Assembly (NCBI GenBank): GCA_965216335.1
Contig: OZ244154.1
Coordinates: forward strand, 2,604,001 to 2,668,000
Length of the DNA: 64,000 nucleotides
From: JAHEJE01 sp965216335
GTDB lineage: Bacteria; Pseudomonadota; Alphaproteobacteria; Rhizobiales; Aestuariivirgaceae
Direction: 5' to 3'
This document shows positions 55,431 to 63,940 of this stretch, piece after piece; the first letter of the stretch is position 1, and every line of letters begins with the position of its first letter. Under the pieces are notes generated by a model. The model saw nothing but the letters and a program-made list of their open reading frames with translations, made no database searches and was not told the origin of the DNA. Both the position numbers and the translations under genes were made by a program.

Positions 55431-56465
55431 TCACGAAGAAACAGCTCTTGTGGATCCCCGCGTGATGAGACTGAGGCCAATAGAACGGTTCTTGTGCCGC
55501 AGTTGCTGTCCGGCTTCACTCATGTCAACGATGGTATCTGCGGCGAGCGTGCCGATGCGGCGGGCCGGGAGTCTAATTGTTGTGAGGCCGGGTTCGATGT
55601 CGGCTGAGCCTCTGAAGTCACCAATCCCCGCAATGGAGATATCGGCCGGTATGCCGAGTTCCAGGGCATAGGCTGCGTACATCACACCTTGGGCAATGAT
55701 GTCATTGCCGCACAGAACGGCGCTTGGCCTGCTCTGACCAAGAACCATAGTCGCAAGCCGTTTCGCTTCACCGATGTCATAGGGACAGGACAGAATACGG
55801 TCCGGTGCGACCGTCACGCCAGCCGCCTGAAAGGCCGACATCGCCCCGTTCATACGGTCCCTTGCGCGGTCATTCGATGTAGTATCCGGAAAGATCAATG
55901 CGATATCACGATGTCCGAGTTCGGCAAGGTGGCTGGCGACAACCCGGCCGGCGCGGAAATTGTCGGCACCGATGCATGGCAGGATTGAGTCTGCACTGTA
56001 GTTCCAGATTGCTATCGCCGGGATGTTGCGCTGCTTGAGCATGTTGATCGGCACCTCCTGATGATCGAGGCCGACCATGACGATGCCGTCGATACGCCGT
56101 TCCAGGAGCGAGCGCACAATGCCGGCTTCCAGGGACAGATTGTAGCCATGGCTGGCAATCAGGAGCGTTCGGTCATGCTTGTGCAACCGGTCGGCGAAAG
56201 CATCGATCATCTCGGCAAAGATGGCGTTGTCGATGGTCGGTACTATCAACCCGACGGTGCCCGAGAATCTGTTGTGTAAACTGCCGGCCAGTCGGTTGCG
56301 GATGTAGCCCAACTCATCGGCCGCGGTTTCAATACGCTGGCGCGTCTTCAGCCGAACCGCTCCGGGAGTGTTGAAGGCGCGTGAAACAGTCGCGATCGAT
56401 ACACCCGCCCGAGCTGCCACGTCGACAATGCCCGGTGGTCCCTTGCGTGCCCTGCGTCGTTGCAT
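55431..56465 (-). CDS. LacI family transcriptional regulator
   Basis: 344 residues. The N-terminal LacI HTH is DVAARAGVSIATVSRAF with the hinge LGYIRNRLAGSL. The C-terminal periplasmic-binding-protein-like sensor has IVPTIDNAIFAEMIDA and GIGDFRGSADIEPGLTTIRLP. ATG 56465 starts just before the HTH; a longer frame upstream overlaps the divergent operator and is rejected. It is divergent from tctA, and a LacI-type operator lies between. It most likely represses the tctABC-sauS-sauT cassette and binds its substrate or a derived metabolite. Confidence 0.93.
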   Translation of the reverse strand: MQRRRARKGPPGIVDVAARAGVSIATVSRAFNTPGAVRLKTRQRIETAADELGYIRNRLAGSLHNRFSGTVGLIVPTIDNAIFAEMIDAFADRLHKHDRTLLIASHGYNLSLEAGIVRSLLERRIDGIVMVGLDHQEVPINMLKQRNIPAIAIWNYSADSILPCIGADNFRAGRVVASHLAELGHRDIALIFPDTTSNDRARDRMNGAMSAFQAAGVTVAPDRILSCPYDIGEAKRLATMVLGQSRPSAVLCGNDIIAQGVMYAAYALELGIPADISIAGIGDFRGSADIEPGLTTIRLPARRIGTLAADTIVDMSEAGQQLRHKNRSIGLSLITRGSTRAVSS

Positions 56466-56484
56466 GGCATCACAATAGAGTAAA

Positions 56485-56500
56485 ATGAAAACGTTTGCAT
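56485..56500. promoter_or_regulatory. LacI-type operator between the regulator and tctA
   Basis: ATGAAAACGTTTGCAT is a 16-base dyad with the central CG of LacI-family sites; 14 of 16 positions are symmetric. It lies 20 bases before the lacI-type start and about 90 before tctA, fitting autoregulation and control of the operon. Confidence 0.75.
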
Positions 56501-56588
56501 TCCCGTTTTCATTGTCTAGGCTGATCGATTGACAACGGGCAAACCGGTGCACAGATCGCCGGGGCGAGGGAGGTCTGAACGCGCGCCA

Positions 56589-58103
56589 ATGGAGTTTCTC
56601 GGCTACTTTGCTGAAGTCTTCGAGCCGGTTTCGCTGCTGCTGCTGATCGGCGGCACCTTTGGCGGGCTGGTGCTTGGCGCTACCCCGGGTCTGTCGCCGA
56701 CCATGGCGGTCGCCCTGTTGATCCCGTTCACCTTTCACCTCACCGCAACACAGGGACTGATCCTGTTGGGGGCGGCCTACACCTCCACGGTTGCCGGAGG
56801 TGCGGTCAGTGCCATCTTGCTGAAGATTCCCGGCGCCCCTGCGAACATTGCCACGGCGCTTGACGGCAATGAGATGGCGCGCCAGGGCCATGGTGCGCGG
56901 GCACTGCAACTGTCCTTCCTGTCGTCCGGCGTCGGCGGCGTGATCGGCGTGTTGCTGCTGATCTTCCTGACGCCGGTGCTGGCCCAGTGGGCGCTGGCTT
57001 TCGGCCCGTCACACCTGTTCTGGATGGCCATCCTCGGCGTCACCATCATTGGCTCGCTCGATTCCAAGTCGGTGGTCAAAGGCCTGTTGTCGGGCTGCAT
57101 TGGACTGTGGCTGTCGATGATCGGCTATGACGACATCCAGGGCGCACAGCGTTTCATCTTCGCCGACGCCCTGACAGGTGGCATCAACATTATTGCCGCG
57201 CTGATCGGGCTGTTTGCCATCCCGCAGGTGCTTGTGATGATGTCCAAGGGTCGCCGCACGGAGAACATCGAAACGATCAGCGTGCAGCCGCATTCGCTGG
57301 TGGAGTCATTCCGCGAACTGTTCGGCAACCTGCGTACGGTGTCCATCGGCACGTTAGTTGGCTCGGTCATCGGCCTGATCCCTGGTGTTGGCGGTCAGAT
57401 TGCCGGCCTCGTCGCCTATGATCAGTCGCGCAAGTTTTCCAGCACGCCGGACAAGTTTGGCACCGGGCATCCTGAGGGCGTGATTGCCGCTGAATCGGCC
57501 AACAACGCCATGGTCGGCCCGTCACTGGTGCCGTTGCTCACCCTGTCGATTCCCGGCAGTCCCACGGCCGCGGTCCTGCTTGGCGGCCTGTTGATCCACG
57601 GCATCTTTCCCGGCGGCGATCTGTTCGACAAGCACCCGCAGGTGATCTGGCCGTTCATCAATTCCATGTTGCTGGGGCAGATCCTGATGGTGTTGTTCGG
57701 CATCTATACCGCGGCATGGGCCGCCAAGATCGCCCGCGTGCCGTCGCCGATCATGGCGGCAGCGGTTCTGGTGCTGGCGCTGTTCGGCTCCTACTCGGTG
57801 CAGCAGTCCATGGGCGATGTCTATGTCATGCTGGCCCTGGGCATCGGTATGTTCTTTCTGGAGAAGTTTGGGTTTTCCGCCGCCCCGCTGGTGCTTGGCC
57901 TGATCCTCGGTCCGATTGCCGAAGCGAATTTCATTCAAGGCTCGCTGATTGCCAACGCCCAGAACGGACCGGTCGAATACTTCCTGACCGGTTGGCTGAA
58001 CCTGCTGCTGATCGCCCTGGTGCTCGGCTCTGTTGCCTACAGCGTGTGGTCCGGCATGGCCAGGCGGTCTCCCGGCACCAGCGGTTCGCAGGTCGTGTCA
58101 TGA
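56589..58103 (+). CDS. tctA: Tripartite tricarboxylate transporter large membrane subunit TctA
   Basis: Large permease subunit of a TTT-family importer, 504 residues, with about twelve helices. GATPGLSPTMAVALLIPFTF and the repeated motif GLIPGVGGQIAGLVAYDQ are typical. ATG 56589 is preferred to the TTG at 56529. Genes run tctA-tctB-tctC rather than the more familiar C-B-A order. tctB overlaps it by ATGA. The substrate is inferred from the neighbours only: perhaps sulfoacetate or another small dianion. Confidence 0.94.
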   Translation: MEFLGYFAEVFEPVSLLLLIGGTFGGLVLGATPGLSPTMAVALLIPFTFHLTATQGLILLGAAYTSTVAGGAVSAILLKIPGAPANIATALDGNEMARQGHGARALQLSFLSSGVGGVIGVLLLIFLTPVLAQWALAFGPSHLFWMAILGVTIIGSLDSKSVVKGLLSGCIGLWLSMIGYDDIQGAQRFIFADALTGGINIIAALIGLFAIPQVLVMMSKGRRTENIETISVQPHSLVESFRELFGNLRTVSIGTLVGSVIGLIPGVGGQIAGLVAYDQSRKFSSTPDKFGTGHPEGVIAAESANNAMVGPSLVPLLTLSIPGSPTAAVLLGGLLIHGIFPGGDLFDKHPQVIWPFINSMLLGQILMVLFGIYTAAWAAKIARVPSPIMAAAVLVLALFGSYSVQQSMGDVYVMLALGIGMFFLEKFGFSAAPLVLGLILGPIAEANFIQGSLIANAQNGPVEYFLTGWLNLLLIALVLGSVAYSVWSGMARRSPGTSGSQVVS

Positions 58104-58561
58104 ATGCCGCCCGGTATCAGCATCTGGTTCCCGCAACGGTCGTGCTCGCCACCGCCCTGATCGTTCTGTGGCTGAGTTTTACCCAGGAACCCGCCGAAGC
58201 CTTCCTGTTCCCGCGCGTCATTTCCGTTGCCTTTGCATTTCTTGCCGCGTGGAACTTCGCCCAGGCCATGCTGGCGGCATCGCAGACAGGCGCCGGCCTT
58301 AACATCGAGATCGTGGCCAACATAGCTCCCGGCCTGATCATCATGCTGGCCTATGTGTTCTTCGTTGCCCGCTGGCTGGGCTTCTATGCCAGCTCCAGCC
58401 TGGTGTTCCTGCTGCTTTACACAATCTACGACCCGGTTCCGCTCGCCCGCCTTGAGGCCTGGCCCAAACGCATTGTGGTCACCGCCGGTTTCATGATCGT
58501 CATCTACGCGCTGTTTGCCCTGCTCCTGAAGGTGCAGACGCCGCGCGGAATACTGTTTTGA
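58100..58561 (+). CDS. tctB: Tripartite tricarboxylate transporter small membrane subunit TctB
   Basis: Small four-helix subunit, 153 residues, start ATG overlapping the tctA stop (ATGA). Hydrophobic segments at about 10-30, 38-58, 75-95 and 115-140, with EPAEAFLFPRVIS between the first two. Such proteins diverge strongly, and the call rests mainly on position and topology. Confidence 0.88.
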   Translation: MNAARYQHLVPATVVLATALIVLWLSFTQEPAEAFLFPRVISVAFAFLAAWNFAQAMLAASQTGAGLNIEIVANIAPGLIIMLAYVFFVARWLGFYASSSLVFLLLYTIYDPVPLARLEAWPKRIVVTAGFMIVIYALFALLLKVQTPRGILF

Positions 58562-58601
58562 GTCGTCCAGGAAATGTCACTTTGAAAATGGGAGGAAAGA
58601 C

Positions 58602-59573
58602 ATGAAAAAACTACTCAAAGGGCTAACGCTGTCGCTGGCCATCTGCGCGATGGGTGCCGGCGGTGCCATGGCGGGAGACTATCCCGACCGCCCGGTCTCA
58701 GCCATGGTGTCTTACGGCGCCGGCGGAGCAACCGACTTCCAGGCCCGCATCGTCACCATGGTGGCGGGCAACGAGGATTATCTCGGCCAGCCGATGGTGA
58801 TCATCAACAAGCCGGGCGCCGGTGGTCGGGTCGGCTGGAACTGGTTCGCCACCGAAGCCGAAAAGGACGGCTACACGCTGGCCGCCTACAACGTGCCGCA
58901 CTTCATCGCCCAGTCGATCAAGGGCGGTGTGAAATACTCCGTCGACACCTTCGAGCCGATCGCCAACTGGGGCTCCGACCCGGCGGTCGTCGTGGTCGGC
59001 AAGGACAGTGAGTTCAACACCATGGGCGAACTGATCGACCACGCCAAGGCCAACCCTGGCAAGGTCACCGTGTCCGGCGCCGGTCTGTTCGTCGGCCACC
59101 ATATTGCCGCCCTGCAGATCGAAAAGGCATCCGGTGCCAAGCTTGCCTACATCCCGACCAAGGGCGGCGGTGCTGCGGCCATGAAAGCGGTCATTGCCGG
59201 CGACGTCGTTGCCGGGATCAACAACCTGTCGGATGCCTTCCGGGCCCGTGAAGCGGGCAATGTGAAGATCCTTGGCGTCGCCGATCTTGAACGCGACAAG
59301 GACTTCCTGCCGGATGTGCCGACCCTGAAAGAGGCGGGGCTCGACGTCGACAACTCGTCGGTCAACTTCCGCGGACTTATGGTGCCCAAGGGCACGCCGC
59401 AGGAGGTGATCGACAAACTGGCCGCCAAGATCCCTGAAATGTTTGGCAACGGTCGCGTCGCCAAGCGCATGAAGGCCGGCGGTTCGCCGATGAAAGTCAT
59501 GACCCGTGAAGAGGTCCAGAAGATGTGGGCCGAGCGTCAGGCCTATCTGAAAGAGCTGTTGGCCGGCCTGTAG
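58602..59573 (+). CDS. tctC: Tripartite tricarboxylate transporter solute-binding protein (TctC/Bug family)
   Basis: Periplasmic receptor, 323 residues. A Sec signal peptide (1-24, AMAGDYPDRPV) precedes the Bug fold: VSYGAGGATDFQARIV, VINKPGAGGRVGWNW, and GLMVPKGTPQEVIDKLA. GGAGGAAAG lies seven bases before the ATG. Bug proteins bind a wide range of carboxylates, so ligand identity is open. A stem-loop follows the gene. Confidence 0.94.
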   Translation: MKKLLKGLTLSLAICAMGAGGAMAGDYPDRPVSAMVSYGAGGATDFQARIVTMVAGNEDYLGQPMVIINKPGAGGRVGWNWFATEAEKDGYTLAAYNVPHFIAQSIKGGVKYSVDTFEPIANWGSDPAVVVVGKDSEFNTMGELIDHAKANPGKVTVSGAGLFVGHHIAALQIEKASGAKLAYIPTKGGGAAAMKAVIAGDVVAGINNLSDAFRAREAGNVKILGVADLERDKDFLPDVPTLKEAGLDVDNSSVNFRGLMVPKGTPQEVIDKLAAKIPEMFGNGRVAKRMKAGGSPMKVMTREEVQKMWAERQAYLKELLAGL

Positions 59574-59588
59574 CAGTCACACCAACCG

Positions 59589-59611
59589 GGGCCGGCTGCA
59601 CAAGCCGGCCC
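59589..59611 (+). other. Stem-loop between tctC and the dehydrogenase gene
   Basis: GGGCCGGCT pairs with AGCCGGCCC around GCACA. No T-tract follows, so it is more likely a 3' stabiliser that raises receptor mRNA relative to downstream genes than a full terminator. Confidence 0.55.
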
Positions 59612-59638
59612 GTCAATTCATCAAAAGAGGTTCAACTC

Positions 59639-61072
59639 ATGGCAATGCAGACCGCTGCCCTGGACCCCGTCAACAGTGATGTGGCCGAAGTCCATGCCCA
59701 GATTGAGCGCGCGCGCATTGCGCAAGCGGCGTTCGAAGCCGGCGCGGACCAGAGCCGTTATGACATGGCCGCACTGGCGGCAGCCTGGGCCCTGATGCAG
59801 CCGGACCGTAACCGGGAACTGTCCGAAATGGCGGTCGCCACAACCGGCCTCGGCAATGTCGCCGACAAGGTCACCAAGAACCACCGCAAGACACTCGGCC
59901 TGTTGCGCGACCTCAAAGGTGCCAAGACAAATGGCGTGCTTTCCGATGACCCGGCCACCGGCATCACGCGCATAGCCCGTCCCGTCGGCGTCGTTGCGGC
60001 CGTGGTTCCCTCAACCAATCCGGTTGCCACCCCAACCAACAACATCGTCAATGCACTCAAATGCGGAAACGCCATCATCCTGTCGCCGTCGCCAAAGGGT
60101 GCCGAAGTCTGCGAAAAGCTGCTCGGCTACATCCATGCCGAATTCGATCGCCACGGCATAGACCGCGATCTGGTGCAGATGGTCTCGCGGCCTTCCAGCA
60201 AATTGAAGACCCAAACCCTGATGGAAGCTGCCGACCTGTTGGTGGTCACCGGCAGCCAGGACAATGTGCGACGGGCCTATTCATCCGGCACTCCCGCCGT
60301 TGGCGTCGGCGCCGGGAATGTCACGGTCATTGTCGATGAGACAGCCGACCTCACTGCAGCTGCGCAAAAGATCACCGCATCAAAGACCTTCGACAACGCC
60401 ACGTCCTGTTCATCCGAAAACACCCTCGTCGTGGTCGATGCGGTGTTCGATGACTTTGTCGCCGCCTTGCAGGGCGCCGGTGGGCGGCTGCTGACCGCCA
60501 CCGAAGGCGAGACACTGAAGTCCGCACTGTTTCAAGGCGGCCACCTCAACCGCGAGATTATTGCCAAGGACATCGACCGGGTCATCGTTGCAGCGGGCCT
60601 GGGCGACGCGGCGGACGAGGCAACAAGATTTTTGGTTCTTGAAGGTTCGGGCGTGGGACCGTCGCACCCGGAATCAGGAGAAAAACTGTCGCTTGTGGTG
60701 ACGCTGTACCGGGCCGCCGATTTTGCCGATGCGCAGGCCCTCACCGCCCGCATCCTTGCTCACCAGGGCGCCGGCCATTCCGTCGGCCTGCATTCGACAG
60801 ACGATGCCCGCGCCATGAAGCTGGCATACGAACTGCCCACCTGCCGGGTCATCGTCAATCAGGCGCATTGCTTTGCCACCGGCGGATCGTTCGACAATGG
60901 CATGCCATTTTCACTGTCGATGGGTTGCGGAACCTGGGGCGGCAATTCCATAGACGACAATCTCAACTTCCGGCACTTCATGAACATCACCAAAGTCGTC
61001 CGTACCATCCCGGCCGATGAGCCGATACTGGAGGATATCTTCAGCGCCTATTGGACCGCGGTTGGCGAATGA
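59639..61072 (+). CDS. sauS: Acylating aldehyde dehydrogenase, SauS-like (sulfoacetaldehyde dehydrogenase)
   Basis: Reduces an acyl-CoA to the aldehyde, NAD(P)H-dependent. 477 residues; PVGVVAAVVPSTNPVATP, the coenzyme region VTGSQDNVRRAYSSGTPAVG, and the catalytic Cys in NATSCSSEN. NRELSEMAVATTGLGNVADK and KNHRKTLGLLRDLKGAK recall, from memory, SauS of Cupriavidus necator more than EutE or AdhE. SauS converts sulfoacetyl-CoA to sulfoacetaldehyde. A plain acetaldehyde or succinate-semialdehyde-type enzyme cannot be excluded. AAAAGAGG precedes the ATG. It overlaps the next gene by ATGA. Confidence 0.8.
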   Translation: MAMQTAALDPVNSDVAEVHAQIERARIAQAAFEAGADQSRYDMAALAAAWALMQPDRNRELSEMAVATTGLGNVADKVTKNHRKTLGLLRDLKGAKTNGVLSDDPATGITRIARPVGVVAAVVPSTNPVATPTNNIVNALKCGNAIILSPSPKGAEVCEKLLGYIHAEFDRHGIDRDLVQMVSRPSSKLKTQTLMEAADLLVVTGSQDNVRRAYSSGTPAVGVGAGNVTVIVDETADLTAAAQKITASKTFDNATSCSSENTLVVVDAVFDDFVAALQGAGGRLLTATEGETLKSALFQGGHLNREIIAKDIDRVIVAAGLGDAADEATRFLVLEGSGVGPSHPESGEKLSLVVTLYRAADFADAQALTARILAHQGAGHSVGLHSTDDARAMKLAYELPTCRVIVNQAHCFATGGSFDNGMPFSLSMGCGTWGGNSIDDNLNFRHFMNITKVVRTIPADEPILEDIFSAYWTAVGE

Positions 61073-62673
61073 CCATGGCCGGCCAACCTCACGGCACGAA
61101 TGATGGGTGCTCGGTCCGCGATGTCATCGACCACTGGGCCGACGTGACACCGGATTCGTCGTTCCTCATCGATCCGCAGGACGACCGGCACTACAGCTTT
61201 CGCGAACTTCAGGCTCATGCGCGCAGCGTTACGTCCGGCCTTGCCGAGCGCGGCATGACGCCCGGCGACAGCATCGCCTATGCCTTCGAGAACAGTCCGC
61301 TGGCAGCGATGACCATTCTGGGCCTGTTCTACGGCGGCTATCTCGCAACCGCCGTCAATCTGGTCGCCGGCAATGACGTCATCGCCTATGTGTTGGAACA
61401 CAGCGAGGCAAGGCTGGTTCTCGTCCAGCCGCAAACCCGCGAGCTGGCCGAACGTGCCGCGTCGGGATTGAGTGCACCTCTCAGCAATGTATCCGTGACC
61501 GAGATTGAGGACGATGCCGAGGCGACGCAAACCGCTGCGCCAACCTGCGACAGCACTGGCTTGCTCATGTACACATCCGGCACCACCGGGCGGCCCAAGG
61601 GCGTGGTTCTCAGCCATGGCAATCTGCTGGCCGGCGGCGGCAACACGATGCTCGGGCACCACCTGACGCCAGCCGACCGGGCCATGTGCGTGCTGCCGCT
61701 CTATCATATCAACGGTCTTTGTGTGACTTTGATGGGCCCGTTGGTGTCCGGCGGCAGCGTGATCATGCCGCCGCGCTTTTCGGTTAGCGCGTTCTGGCCG
61801 ATCATCGCCAGCCACGCCGCCACCTGGTTTTCGGTCGTACCGACCCAGATCTCCTACCTGCTGCACGATCAAGGCACTTCCGCTCGCCGCGCCGGCAGCC
61901 TGCGGTTCGGCCGTTCAGCCTCCGCACCGTTATCGCCAGACGTGCACCGTGCCTTCGAGGAGCGGTTCAACATTCCGGTCATCGAGACCATGGGTCTGAC
62001 CGAAACCGCAGCGCAAATACTGTCCAATCCCATGCCGCCGGGCGAACGCCGGATCGGTTCACCAGGCCTTGCCGCCGGCAACGAAGTGATCATCGCTGAT
62101 GGCAGCCAGGTCGAGGTTGCGCGTGGCAGCGAGGGCGAGGTCCTGGTGCGCGGTGCCAATGTCATGCAGGGCTATCTGAAGAACCCTGAGGCCACCGCCC
62201 AAGCCCTCACCCCGGACGGCTGGCTGCGCACCGGCGATCTCGGCCGCATGGACGAAGACGGCTATGTCTTCATCACCGGCCGCCTGAAGGAACTGATCAT
62301 CAAGGGCGGCGAAAACATCGCGCCGCGCGAAATCGATGAGGCGCTCTATAGTCATCCCGCAGTCGTGGAGGCTGCCGCCTTCGCCTGTCCCTGCGAACAT
62401 TACGGTGAACGCGTTGAAGCCGCGGTGGTGTTGGCCGGGCATGCCCGGGTCAGCGAAACTGACCTGATCTCCTTGTGTGTGAGCAAGGTCGGTAGCTTCA
62501 AGTCGCCTGACCGGATTCACTTTTTCCCGGCGCTGCCGAAAGGCCCGTCAGGCAAGATCCAACGCAAAGGCCTGACGGCCATGGTGGCGACCGCCAATGG
62601 TCAGGCCCATAAGAACACTGAGGCCGGACCAGTGCAAGCCTATGATCGAACCGGGTCAACCCGATCCATCTAG
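61069..62673 (+). CDS. sauT: Acyl-CoA ligase (ANL family), SauT-like sulfoacetate-CoA ligase candidate
   Basis: AMP-forming synthetase, 534 residues. The ATP loop is YTSGTTGRPKG; ETMGLTETAAQ and GWLRTGDLGRMDEDGYVFITG are adenylate motifs, and LPKGPSGKIQRKGL carries the catalytic lysine. Its ATG overlaps the dehydrogenase stop, so the product likely supplies the CoA ester for it. With SauS this fits sulfoacetate to sulfoacetyl-CoA; other short acids remain possible. The TAG stop is the start of the repeat at 62672. Confidence 0.8.
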   Translation: MTMAGQPHGTNDGCSVRDVIDHWADVTPDSSFLIDPQDDRHYSFRELQAHARSVTSGLAERGMTPGDSIAYAFENSPLAAMTILGLFYGGYLATAVNLVAGNDVIAYVLEHSEARLVLVQPQTRELAERAASGLSAPLSNVSVTEIEDDAEATQTAAPTCDSTGLLMYTSGTTGRPKGVVLSHGNLLAGGGNTMLGHHLTPADRAMCVLPLYHINGLCVTLMGPLVSGGSVIMPPRFSVSAFWPIIASHAATWFSVVPTQISYLLHDQGTSARRAGSLRFGRSASAPLSPDVHRAFEERFNIPVIETMGLTETAAQILSNPMPPGERRIGSPGLAAGNEVIIADGSQVEVARGSEGEVLVRGANVMQGYLKNPEATAQALTPDGWLRTGDLGRMDEDGYVFITGRLKELIIKGGENIAPREIDEALYSHPAVVEAAAFACPCEHYGERVEAAVVLAGHARVSETDLISLCVSKVGSFKSPDRIHFFPALPKGPSGKIQRKGLTAMVATANGQAHKNTEAGPVQAYDRTGSTRSI

Positions 62674-62935
62674 AGCCTTTTTTGATAATACCGAGCCATT
62701 TGATGGGTCAAATTCGTTCAGCCCGGCAAGCCATGGCGCGCCGCGCGATGCGGTGTATCGGGCAAGCGGCATGGCACACCGGATGGGCGAATTTGGCCCA
62801 CCGAAGGCCGACTTTTCGCGCTCGCTGGACAGCGTTAGGCGGCACTTGTGGTCAGCCTGACCACGGCGTGCCGCCTGCCTTGCCAGCAAACGTGAAAAGC
62901 CGGTCAAATGGCTCGGTATTGTCAAAAAAGGCTCT
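62672..62935. repeat. 264-bp inverted-repeat element, copy 3 (diverged)
   Basis: Ends AGAGCC...GGCTCT with arms matching over about 30 bases (TTTTTTGATAATACCGAGCC and near-complement). The interior shares GATGGGCGAATT and CCCACCGAAGGCC with copies 1 and 2. Its left end provides the stop of the CoA-ligase gene; its right end is 18 bases from the tadD stop. The element closes the catabolic cassette. Confidence 0.85.
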
Positions 62936-62953
62936 GGGGCGATTGCTTGCTGG

Positions 62954-63757
62954 TCAGCCGGCGTTCTTGGTTTGCAGTTTCTGCCAGGTATTGTTCTGGG
63001 ACATCATCTTTTTCAGGAAGGCCATGTTGGCGTTGACCTGTTCAGGGGGCAGGTCGCGGCTGGCGATGTCGCGGGCCTCGTCGAACCGGCCCTGCAGACC
63101 GACGGCCAGAGCCAGATTCTGCCGGATGCGCGGCTGGCTGGCGCTGGCCGGAATGGCATCGGCCTTCTTCAACTCCGCCTCGGCCTGAGGCAGATTGCCC
63201 TCGAGCAGGTGCGACATGCCGATATTGTTCATGATCGACACTTCACCGGGCCGGCTATTCAGCGCCGACTGGTAATAGCCGCGGGCCTTGGCATGCTGGC
63301 CGGTCTGATCGAGAGCCGAACCGAGGGCGGAATAGGTCTTCCAGTCGGCCTTGCCGGACTGTACCACCGGTTGCAGCACACCAATTGCGCTCTGGGCCTG
63401 GCCGGCCTTGACCAGTTGTTTGCCGTAGTAGGCCTGAAAGCGCATGTCCTGTTTGTGGTAACCGGCCATTTCGCCAAGGACCGACATCTTCTGGTCGGTC
63501 TGGCCGAGCGCGTCGAGTTGCTGGACATAAGCCATGCCGAGCCGCAGGTCCTTGCGGTTGGCCTGCCAGCGCTTGCCGGCCGCCGCGGTTTCCTTGAGGG
63601 AGGCTTCGCCCAGCGAAGCGGTTGCCAGAGCATCGGCATTGCGGTCGGCCACGGTAGCCGACTGGCAGCCTGCGACCGAGATGGCGAGCAGCGCGCCGGC
63701 TGCCAGAGTGCCAAAGCCCGGGCCAAGCCGCGGGCATGAGAACCAGTGAAGACGCAT
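62954..63757 (-). CDS. tadD: TPR lipoprotein, TadD-like pilus assembly protein
   Basis: 267 residues. A signal peptide with lipobox SVAGC (about residue 32) precedes several tetratricopeptide repeats (YSALGSALDQTGQHAKARGY, MNNIGMSHLLEGNLPQAEAE and neighbours). TadD is a TPR lipoprotein needed for pilus biogenesis in many Tad loci, usually next to tadBC. ATG 63757 is preferred over the frame start at 63841. It is on the opposite strand to cpaA-tadC and now separated by the LacI-tct cassette. Confidence 0.82.
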   Translation of the reverse strand: MRLHWFSCPRLGPGFGTLAAGALLAISVAGCQSATVADRNADALATASLGEASLKETAAAGKRWQANRKDLRLGMAYVQQLDALGQTDQKMSVLGEMAGYHKQDMRFQAYYGKQLVKAGQAQSAIGVLQPVVQSGKADWKTYSALGSALDQTGQHAKARGYYQSALNSRPGEVSIMNNIGMSHLLEGNLPQAEAELKKADAIPASASQPRIRQNLALAVGLQGRFDEARDIASRDLPPEQVNANMAFLKKMMSQNNTWQKLQTKNAG

Positions 63758-63940
63758 GCCTAACTCCTTTGCCGCGCTTGCGGCGGCGAATCCAACCAAC
63801 AGCCGATATTCGCCTCGTGAGGTCAACAAACCATTAACCATACCTGCCGGGGCGGATGTTTTTCGGCGACCGGTTTGCCCCGATGCGACGGCGTGCTAGT
63901 TTGCGCGGGTTTCCTGACGCTTCGATGACCGGTGATCTCA

